The notes under the pieces are model-generated. The model did no database searches, was not told the DNA's origin, and worked only from the letters and a program-made list of their open reading frames with translations. This document shows positions 59,301 through 64,000 of a stretch of 64,000 nucleotides of DNA, in pieces. Numbering within the stretch: position 1 is the first letter of the stretch; every line of letters starts with the position of its first letter. The DNA is from Manduca sexta (Eukaryota; Arthropoda; Insecta; Lepidoptera; Sphingidae). Made by a program: the position numbers and the translations under genes. Where the stretch lies: positions 11,788,777 to 11,852,776 of the forward strand of contig NC_051141.1 in NCBI RefSeq assembly GCF_014839805.1. The letters run 5' to 3'.

Positions 59301-61754
59301 TTTGCTTGATATGTACCAGTCTATTTTTATACAAAGCAAGTCTATTTTAAAAGGCGACTCTTATTTTAGCCCAACTTGAATTTGACACAGTAATTAAGTT
59401 CTTAAAAAGGTTTTAAACGATGTGACGGAATATGATCTAATAAATAAAAGCTAATGAATAAAAGATTTATTTACACAATATCAAATTTCATACACACTAA
59501 CTACGCGACGTTCAGCGCTTAATGTCAATTCCATAGTGAATCTGACCTCGAAGCTTGGTATTTAGTAATGAGACTTCCAATTAAACTACGCGCGTGGGTA
59601 ATTCACAAAACGGTATTGCGGTCTTTAGTTTTCACATAAAAAATAAATATAAGGAAAATAGTTTCTTTTATTTGGTTTTACATAAGTTTCATTGTTAATT
59701 TATAGTTAACATGAGACTTCTTATTTCATTGTTGGATAAAGGTTGTGACTTCTTAATATGGAGGTCTAAGGTATTTGTATATAACTCGCCACATTTGACT
59801 TATTCAGGTTGATAGATCATCATCATATCAAAGAGCAGGATGCACCAAATGTAGCCTGCAGACAAAGTTTAATTTTAGGTCCTAAATGTGTTGATAGGTT
59901 TAAAAAAACTATGTTTTGGTTATTAAACTGTGTTGAGTGCCTAATAACGTAACAAAAAAAACCTTAGCAAAAATACTTACATCTCATATCTAATCAGCAC
60001 ATACATAATGTGTGTTTGCAGGCTGCCTATATGATAGTCGATGAAATGCACGAGGAACACCCGGAGCTGCTGAAGGACCAGTATTGGGAGGAGGTGGTGC
60101 CCAAGGACTTACCATACACGGTCGCGTCGGAGCACTACAGGCGCCACGAGCCGCCCTGCTCTGCCGACCACTACAAAGTTAAGGCGGAGGATGCAGTGTA
60201 CGCGAATGTTCAGGCGCCAAGGAAGAGCCATGATGAGACGTATGCGGACTATGTAAGTCTAAACTATTGTATATTATAAAAATGTTATTAGACTTCTGCT
60301 AAAGACTGCATTTACCATTTATTTTGTCTTTCTGGGCAAATGTTGAAGAAAGCTTGAATTAGAATTTTGAAGAACTGTACCTTTAGGCTGGGGCATATTA
60401 TAACTCAGTTTAAATTTAAAACCGCATCAAGTTCTAAATAATTTAATATTGTCACAAAAATTATATTTGCAAGTAAAACTTAGATCACTTGTTGCTTTGA
60501 AGCAGTTGGCTTACTAATTCTGAAATATTAGAATTTTGTGCAATATATTACGCTGATTTGCGAATTCATCCATTTGATGTTACGATATTCCGTTCCTAGG
60601 AAAGCGTAGATACGCCATTGGTGGAGAGACGGAAGAACTGGTTCCAAAGACAGATATCGCGGATGGGATCCGTGCGGTCGGCGTCTACTGCTTATTCTTC
60701 AGGCGGGCTGTTCGGCCGCAACAGGCACAACTCGGTGGTGTACTCCAGCCCCGAGGCTGGCCAGCCTGTAGTGCCGCCGCCTCCTCATCACAAAATGTCT
60801 CTGTACGAACGGCTTGTGGGCCGCAAGTCTGGCAGAGGACAACACCGACAAAACTCGAGACATGGTATCTATATATATATAGTATTATGCAAAGCTAAAG
60901 AGTTTGTTTGTTTGAACTTGCTTATATCAGGAAGTACTGGTTCGAATAGATTTTTTTTCTAGCATGGTAATATCCCATTTATTGAGGCTGTAGTGATAAT
61001 CTGTACTATATTTTATTTTTGTTAATATGTGCACAGAGCAACATAGAGAACTATTTACATAGTAATTATTAGTTATACTTATAACTTGACCTCCTATATT
61101 CAGGAATTTAATCATTTATAGTTACTATTTCTTCTACTTTTTTATTTCGAATATTAAAATGTAAAGAATAATGTTTTTTAATACTCTTTGGTTTCCTCAG
61201 GTGGTCAGAAAAGCAATGGCTCAGCTGTACCTATAACGCTACGCAATCGACCTCGCATACCGACACCTGATGTGACAAAAGAAGTGATGGACCGAGAGAA
61301 TCGTATCGCCATGGGTATGCAGAACATGGGTGTGATCATGGCGCACCAAGGATACCAGAACGAGGTGCCAGTACTCGGCGCATTAGTCCTCTCACCTATA
61401 CAAGAGCTGGACAGCGGGTCAGTGAACAACACGCTGCACGCCGGCCAGCCTGGCACCACAGCACTGGCGCAGGCGGTGTTGTCGCCGGGAGGCCTCACGC
61501 CCATGCTGACAGCCGCGCCGGTCACGCTGTCGCCCATGGGCGTATCGCAGCTGACGTCGCTGGTGAGCTCGACGCCCTCGACGCCGCGCGCTGAGCGAGG
61601 CGCCGCCGACGGCTCCGGTGGCTCGCCGCAGCCGCCTCGCGCCACCGTCACCGAGCTGCCGCCCTCAGATCGGGAGAGCGAACACAGCGGCAATGGAAGC
61701 CCGCCAGATTTCACCAGGAAACCTGGCTCCAAGAGAGGAGAAGTATATGTATAA
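26148..61754 (+). CDS. Best: Bestrophin calcium-activated anion channel, ten exons, 669 aa
   Basis: Bestrophins are pentameric Ca2+-gated chloride/bicarbonate channels. Coding exons: 26148-26218, 37014-37124, 45400-45571, 55717-55846, 55928-56166, 57354-57482, 58000-58107, 60022-60252, 60600-60864, 61201-61754. They join in frame to 2010 nt. The N-terminus is [20 protein letters not shown], then [11 protein letters not shown]. Pore neck [20 protein letters not shown] keeps Ile77, Phe81 and Phe85. The RFP motif is at 151-153. [17 protein letters not shown] spans the exon 5/6 join. The Ca2+ clasp [14 protein letters not shown] is at 300-313. Residues about 1-390 are the conserved channel. Residues 400-669 are a Ser/Pro-rich, probably disordered tail ending EVYV. 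No break found. Which insect paralogue (Best1-4) this is cannot be settled from sequence alone, so the symbol names the family only. Confidence 0.96.
26219..30463. other. Bestrophin intron 1, left part
   Basis: No nested gene recognised. A GC-rich, CpG-containing block at about 26560-26690 has two tiny ORFs (16 and 22 codons, stop and start overlapping at GTGATGAATG) and may be part of a promoter-proximal regulatory region. The rest is AT-rich. The 74-codon frame at 29143 has no identifiable domain. Confidence 0.5.
30464..30698. mobile_element. TTAA-flanked MITE, copy A
   Basis: 235 bp between TTAA at 30460-30463 and the TTAA at 30699-30702 that it shares with copy B. The left end starts GGTGGTAGCTCAAGGTCC and the right end, reverse-complemented, starts GGCGATACCTCAAGGTCC. 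The left arm is long (about 165 bp). Most of the right arm is missing, apparently deleted between two AAAG(G)CCGAAA microhomologies. Confidence 0.85.
30703..31059. mobile_element. TTAA-flanked MITE, copy B: near-perfect palindrome
   Basis: 357 bp flanked by TTAA (30699-30702 and 31060-31063). Both arms (about 175 bp each) are near-perfect reverse complements and both ends start GGTGGTAGCTCAAGGTCC, unlike copies A and C, whose two ends differ. The central AAATTTCGTCATATTAAATT is inverted relative to the centre of copy A. A transcript would fold into one long hairpin. Confidence 0.88.
31064..32578. other. Bestrophin intron 1, between MITE B and the Penelope stub
   Basis: No gene or named repeat recognised. 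Confidence 0.5.
32579..32640 (+). mobile_element. Penelope 3' terminal stub
   Basis: AACGTCGGGAGAAAAATAAA, then CCGCGATAGAATCC and TTAGTTTAATTTCAATGG, matches the 3' end of the Penelope element in UBE2K intron 1 (14559-14622). Only the last 60 or so bases are present, a heavily 5'-truncated insertion of the same family. Confidence 0.75.
32641..34378. other. Bestrophin intron 1, middle part
   Basis: No gene. An 11-base G run lies near 33758-33768 and a GC-richer block at about 33830-34060 is unassigned. Confidence 0.5.
34383..34601. mobile_element. TTAA-flanked MITE, copy C
   Basis: 219 bp flanked by TTAA (34379-34382 and 34602-34605). The left end GGCGATACCTCAAGGTCC equals the right end of copy A. 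The right end has diverged. It is clearly the same family as 30464-31059 and also lacks most of one arm. Confidence 0.85.
35100..35740 (+). pseudogene. 3' end of a non-LTR retrotransposon (LINE) ORF2, decayed
   Basis: Translation gives [20 protein letters not shown], then [11 protein letters not shown], and in a shifted frame [28 protein letters not shown] followed by [17 protein letters not shown]. This is the usual C-terminal signature of insect LINE reverse transcriptases (SFxxxAxxxWNxLP). At least one frameshift and one internal stop are present. The 3' part (to about 35740) ends in ACAATAAAGAG and an AT-rich tail. Confidence 0.7.
35741..37013. other. Bestrophin intron 1, right end
   Basis: No gene or assigned repeat. 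Confidence 0.5.
37014..37124 (+). CDS. Best: Bestrophin coding exon 2
   Basis: Between TTTTTTCGCAG and GTGAGT. It supplies the last base of Lys24, then [20 protein letters not shown] and on to FALTEQQQ, plus two bases of Arg61: the first transmembrane helix. An ATG-started frame beginning at 36921 runs over it in the wrong frame. Confidence 0.94.
37237..37732 (+). mobile_element. Helitron-type element, decayed copy
   Basis: Homologous to the Helitron at 42922-43927: TTAATCTCAGGAACTACTGG, GAGAGCTTCCGTTGC, GCGTAAACGGTTAAAGTTAT and a matching 3' end (GCAAAGGCTGG, CTGG before T, fitting CTRR). It has only one copy of the internal unit that is tandemly repeated in the larger element. The 5' terminus is degenerate. 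It lies in intron 2, about 110 bp after exon 2. Confidence 0.75.
38116..38879 (-). pseudogene. Decayed member of a multicopy insect protein family
   Basis: On the minus strand it starts [27 protein letters not shown], with a zinc-ribbon-like CxxC, then [20 protein letters not shown]. After degraded sequence come [18 protein letters not shown] and [20 protein letters not shown]. Finally there is a 117-codon open segment (from 38472) with [18 protein letters not shown] and [21 protein letters not shown] recognise this arrangement as a family of unknown function scattered in many copies in insect and cnidarian genomes, probably moved by transposons. Several in-frame stops and an apparently short middle show it is dead. 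It lies inside bestrophin intron 2, on the opposite strand. Confidence 0.7.
38880..39370. other. Bestrophin intron 2 stretch
   Basis: AT-rich; nothing identified. Confidence 0.5.
39371..39465 (+). mobile_element. Truncated tRNA-derived SINE head
   Basis: GACTACCTCGCTGGCGTAGT followed by a duplicated B-box-like part (GAGTTCGACTCCC and GGGTTCAATCCCGGG) looks like the 5' head of a tRNA-derived SINE. It does not fold into an intact tRNA, and the body is missing or too diverged to follow. Confidence 0.55.
39991..40801 (-). mobile_element. Internally deleted mariner element
   Basis: Ends 39991-40022 and 40767-40801 are inverted repeats of about 32 bp (TTAG..CCTTACAT...GAAATTGGCGTTTTGT; one end has a 3-bp insertion) and TA dinucleotides flank both sides (39989-39990, 40802-40803). 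On the minus strand, from high to low coordinates, fragments in different frames read [25 protein letters not shown] and [20 protein letters not shown], then [30 protein letters not shown] and [16 protein letters not shown]. These are recognisable mariner transposase blocks, the last two around the catalytic D(x)34D region. Stops, frameshifts and the 811-bp length (full elements are about 1.3 kb) show it is inactive. Confidence 0.85.
40804..42921. other. Bestrophin intron 2, middle
   Basis: A roughly 30-bp direct repeat ACATAATTAATGCTAATGTT occurs near 40900 and 41075. An ORF at 42010-42219 (69 codons, Cys-containing, hydrophobic start) has no known match and low support. No other gene seen. 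Confidence 0.45.
42922..43927 (+). mobile_element. Non-autonomous Helitron, complete
   Basis: Begins TCTATACTATTATATAAAGC and ends GGGCAAAAGCTAG, inserted exactly between A (42921) and T (43928). A 3' hairpin (stem CGCGG 43900-43904 / CCGCG 43911-43915) lies 8 nt before the terminal CTAG. The TC start, CTAG end, subterminal hairpin and A/T target are the Helitron signature. There is no Rep/helicase coding. The interior has five tandem 123-bp units. ORFs across it (43724-44164 and others) are accidental. Confidence 0.85.
42978..43592 (+). repeat. Five tandem 123-bp units inside the Helitron
   Basis: Units start GCTAATCTCAGGAACTACCG at 42978, 43101, 43224, 43347 and 43470, exactly 123 bp apart, and each ends in GGAGCGGAGCAGTAATG or a near variant. 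Unit 4 is the most diverged; the related copy at 37237-37732 has one unit. Confidence 0.9.
43929..45399. other. Bestrophin intron 2, right end
   Basis: No gene. A B-box-like AGTTCGATTCTCC near 44568 is a weak SINE hint only. Confidence 0.45.
45400..45571 (+). CDS. Best: Bestrophin coding exon 3
   Basis: Between CCAACAG and donor GTCAGT. It encodes [20 protein letters not shown], then [20 protein letters not shown] and [17 protein letters not shown]: the pore-neck helix and the conserved PWPD loop. A stronger-looking GTAAAG 4 bp downstream would break the frame into exon 4, so GTCAGT is preferred. GC-rich against its AT-rich intron. Confidence 0.95.
45572..53277. other. Bestrophin intron 3, left part
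   Basis: Intron 3 spans 45572-55716. No confident nested gene. 46030-46110, 46330-46500 and 46800-46880 are GC-richer and unassigned. The ORFs at 51950-52306 (118 codons, +) and 52438-52785 (115 codons, -) show no recognisable domain. A weak minus-strand exon candidate at 50996-51186 is discussed under findings. Confidence 0.45.
53278..53356. repeat. Long (AT)n microsatellite
   Basis: About 79 bp of almost pure AT repeats with one or two C interruptions near each end. Confidence 0.95.
53357..55716. other. Bestrophin intron 3, right part
   Basis: No gene or assigned repeat; a lone tRNA B-box match (GGGTTCGAATCC on the minus strand, near 54960) has no tRNA around it. Confidence 0.5.
55717..55846 (+). 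CDS. Best: Bestrophin coding exon 4
   Basis: Between TTACAG and donor GTAATT. It encodes [20 protein letters not shown], then the second helix region and [13 protein letters not shown], including the RFP motif that gave the family its early name. Intron 4 after it is only 81 bp, against more than 8 kb for each of the three before. Confidence 0.95.
55928..56166 (+). CDS. Best: Bestrophin coding exon 5
   Basis: Between TTTAAAG and GTGAGT. It encodes [20 protein letters not shown], then [20 protein letters not shown] and ends [13 protein letters not shown]. The reading frame stays open by chance for another 95 codons into the intron, so the apparent 172-codon ORF is not the true exon. Confidence 0.95.
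56167..57353. other. Bestrophin intron 5
   Basis: 1.2 kb. About 56570-57010 is GC-richer and contains TATATAA (56774-56780), a TCATT initiator-like site 26 bp on, and AATAAA (56846-56851), an order that resembles a solo LTR or a foreign promoter. No matching terminal duplication found. Confidence 0.4.
57354..57482 (+). CDS. Best: Bestrophin coding exon 6
   Basis: 43 codons, phase 0 on both sides: [20 protein letters not shown], then [23 protein letters not shown]. It carries a pore-lining transmembrane segment ([12 protein letters not shown] with exon 5) and the conserved DVYFPLFT. Confidence 0.95.
57483..57999. other. Bestrophin intron 6
   Basis: 517 bp, nothing recognised. Confidence 0.6.
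58000..58107 (+). CDS. Best: Bestrophin coding exon 7 (calcium clasp)
   Basis: 36 codons, phase 0: [20 protein letters not shown], then [16 protein letters not shown]. The acidic run is the Ca2+ clasp, kept in full (Glu304, Asp305-308). The donor GTTCGT is non-consensus, but the frame continues exactly into exon 8. Confidence 0.94.
58108..60021. other. Bestrophin intron 7
   Basis: 1.9 kb, AT-rich; nothing recognised. Confidence 0.55.
60022..60252 (+). CDS. Best: Bestrophin coding exon 8
   Basis: 77 codons: [20 protein letters not shown], then [20 protein letters not shown], matching the conserved post-clasp VDEMH...LPYT segment that wraps around the neighbouring subunit. It ends DETYADY before donor GTAAGT. 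After about residue 365 conservation falls away. Confidence 0.94.
60253..60599. other. Bestrophin intron 8
   Basis: 347 bp, nothing recognised. Confidence 0.6.
60600..60864 (+). CDS. Best: Bestrophin coding exon 9 (tail)
   Basis: 88 codons plus 1 nt after [29 protein letters not shown], a basic stretch, then Ser-rich [12 protein letters not shown], a polyproline VVPPPPHHK and [15 protein letters not shown]. Intracellular regulatory tail, likely disordered and phosphorylatable (inference). It ends at the unusual donor G|GTATCT, whose bases from +4 on belong to a Helitron fragment. Confidence 0.88.
60868..60951 (+). mobile_element. Helitron 5' fragment at the exon 9 donor
   Basis: TCTATATATATATAGTATTA, then CAAAGCTAAAGAGTTTGTTT and TCAGGAAGTACTGGTTCGAA, aligns with the first 80 or so bases of the Helitron at 42922. 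It is preceded by A (60867), the Helitron target base. The 3' part is missing. Confidence 0.72.
61201..61754 (+). CDS. Best: Bestrophin coding exon 10 (tail and stop)
   Basis: 2 nt plus 183 codons and TAA, after TTGGTTTCCTCAG. It encodes [20 protein letters not shown], then a Ser/Thr/Pro/Ala-rich region ([34 protein letters not shown]) ending KRGEVYV. GC content rises strongly here. The minus-strand 175-codon ORF over the same bases is a shadow of this GC-rich exon. Confidence 0.93.
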
Positions 61755-64000
61755 AAGAGTAATACAGGGAGTGTTGTCCGTCCATTACTAGTGGTGCTGT
61801 TGAATAAAATTATTATTGTGAATGAAAGAAATTTATAGTGTCAATGTTGACTGAGATGACTATAGGTACCTACTGTTTTAAATTAAAGAGAAAGCTCATA
61901 ATTATGTATTAGTCGATTAGATACCATTTAAATGATTTTATTAATTAGATACTTTGTATTTACGCACAAACAGGGATTGAATTGTATAGCTATAAAGTAT
62001 TTTTTAATTTAGTTTTGTGTTTTAATTTACCTTTGGCCCTATCACGTATTAATTCTAATAAAAAAAAACATAATATGAATTATTCTAGCTATTTCTATTG
62101 AAACCTCCAATGGAACTATCTATAATAGAAACAAACGAAAGATTACCGTAATGTAAATGTAACTATACTAAAGAAGACGGTTCTATTTATTTAGAAAACA
62201 AACTATGAATACCTATATTCTAAGGCAATACAAATGAATAAAAAAATATGTTCACAACTAGCTTTACTAATTTAAACTCATGTATAGCGTGTTATTTGTT
62301 TTGTATGCATGATAAACGTTGGATAGCACCATATTGAAGATGTGGACTGGCGCGGCCTGGTTGATGAAAAGGCTGGTTGATGACTTCTACACAGTGCTGC
62401 CAGGTATACAGAGTTATTTGTATTTATAAGTACAGATTTTTGCCAATTTAAATGCATTTTTAGGTTTAGAAACAGAAAATAGCTTTTTCGTCGCCGACAA
62501 AATTTAATAAATATTTTTCATGCCAGAAATACAAATTATACCTACTGGTGAGTTGGCAGCATTGATAAACAATAATAGTATTTTTGGGACCTAGAAAAAG
62601 GTAGCTCAATCTAATATATATACAGACTTTCATCTTACAAATATAGATAAATACGTCCCGGCAACCCGATAGCGCTGCTTTTACGTAACCATCCCACCAC
62701 TACCAGCAATGCAAAACTGTATGTATGTGGATTAGATATTTAAAGACGTTGGTAAAAAAGATATAATTGCTACTCTTAGGATATGAGGAGATATTATAAT
62801 ATAAATAAAAAACAATATCTTAGGTATAAATATTTAATATTAAGCATTATCACAAAACAAACAGATCATTGATAATTTTATTACTTTAGTAAATGAAATA
62901 ATTCAATATAATATCATTGCTATATGAGTTTATAAACAAATAGTGTATCCTAATGGAACTATGTAGACACTAGACCGTGAATAAACCAAATGCAATACAA
63001 CATGCCTTAACTTAATCAAAAAACAATAGATAATCTAAATAAATAACACTTCATGAGATAATAAATTATAAGGAATAAAATAATTTAAAATTAATATTAT
63101 TGAGCTATCATACAACCAAAATGAAATTCAAGTATTAATGATACTTCATTGTATTACAAAAACTAAAATACGCGTAGATTATAATCAATCTTTGGATGCC
63201 ACAAACAGGTCGAATTGTTCATGGTATTTTTCTTAATGACGCATCATTATAAGCTACAGAAACTATTAGAAAGCCAAAAACAATTGTAGTTGCTTACGAA
63301 TCACCAAATATTTTTCGTCAAGATGGTTTATAAAAATTATCTACTTTACGTTATAGAAACCTTACACAACTTCAAATGAGTGACGGCATAAAGATTACAT
63401 CTTTAATATGAGCAAACAGTACCTAATAATAACATTACAGTGAACTTTCCATACGAAATACGTGGCGAGAGATCACGATACCCAATGCACAGTTCTTCAA
63501 ATCATTCTTATCTAACATAACATTAAAAAATTGTTACTAGCACTATATTTTACATTGAGGCTATTAAGCTTCAATGTAAAATATTTAAAAGCAACACGCC
63601 ATAAACCAAAATATTTTACTAAATATGTAAAATATATATGAATTTTTGTTTTTAAAAATAACTTACAAAAAATACCGACTTGATGCATAAGCTAACTCGG
63701 CGAGAGTGATTATTTCAACATAAATATTTATTTATTTTTATAAATATATTATTTTCTAGTAACTAATATCATATAATCTCCGTCTACACGTAGCCTTAGG
63801 GAGCAACTTCAAACAATTTGTCTCAGGGCATTTTTTGCACCGTAAAGTTCTAATATTGTTTATATGTAATCTAATTAATTAGGTTCCAATCCCTACTTCG
63901 CTATCTCAGATTCATTTGGGTTCGCTACACTTAAGATCGAAGCTTCAATATTTTCTACATTCCAGAATGTACTATGTAAAGCGGAATACGGACCGTACGC
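61755..64000. other. Bestrophin 3' UTR and right flank
   Basis: An AATAAA at 61803-61808, 49 nt after the stop, is the earliest poly(A) signal; later AT-rich sequence offers several more, so the 3' UTR may be longer. A 14-bp-arm inverted repeat lies at 63545-63558 / 63571-63584. No further gene is seen to the window end. Confidence 0.5.

Noticed and set aside
61205..61732. 175-codon minus-strand ORF
   Set aside because: Antisense shadow of GC-rich bestrophin exon 10, whose + frame is spliced in frame with the channel.

Overview
The window looks like a piece of a lepidopteran (moth or butterfly) nuclear chromosome. It is AT-rich, has long introns with GT/AG boundaries, and carries repeat families I recognise from Lepidoptera: tRNA-derived SINEs, Helitrons, a mariner, a Penelope-like element and TTAA-flanked MITEs. 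There is no bacterial-style gene packing, CRISPR array or rRNA. Two genes are clear, both on the + strand, and both had to be assembled from exons because no open reading frame covers either one.

Gene 1 (11510-19094, three exons, 199 aa) is the E2-25K/UBE2K class ubiquitin-conjugating enzyme, with active-site Cys92 and a C-terminal UBA domain. Its 5.3-kb first intron holds a Penelope-like retroelement whose 3' part is duplicated in inverted orientation, and two back-to-back perfect hairpins.

Gene 2 (26148-61754, ten exons, 669 aa) is a bestrophin calcium-activated anion channel. Its first coding exon (71 bp) lies 10.8 kb upstream of exon 2, and introns 1-3 total about 29 kb. All hallmark motifs are present: the pore-neck segment, the RFP motif and the acidic calcium clasp. 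The C-terminal tail is long, Ser/Pro-rich and ends in EVYV.

Region by region: 1-11.5 kb is non-coding, with two SINEs, a LINE 3' end and two weak minus-strand exon candidates. 11.5-19.1 kb is UBE2K. 19.1-25.6 kb is intergenic, with a complete 1.16-kb miniature LTR element that still has its target-site duplication. 25.6-26.1 kb is the probable bestrophin promoter and 5' UTR. 26.1-61.8 kb is bestrophin, whose introns contain three related TTAA MITEs, a Penelope stub, a LINE 3' end, a decayed multicopy gene, a deleted mariner, and a 1-kb Helitron with an internal 123-bp tandem array plus two relatives. One relative begins at position +4 of the exon 9 splice donor. 61.8-64 kb is 3' flank.

The two genes have no evident functional link. 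The unusual content is structural: several long inverted repeats inside introns that should fold into double-stranded RNA, at least three perfect short hairpins resembling template-switch products, and mobile-element ends placed at or near splice signals. I found no sign of a new enzymatic or defence system.
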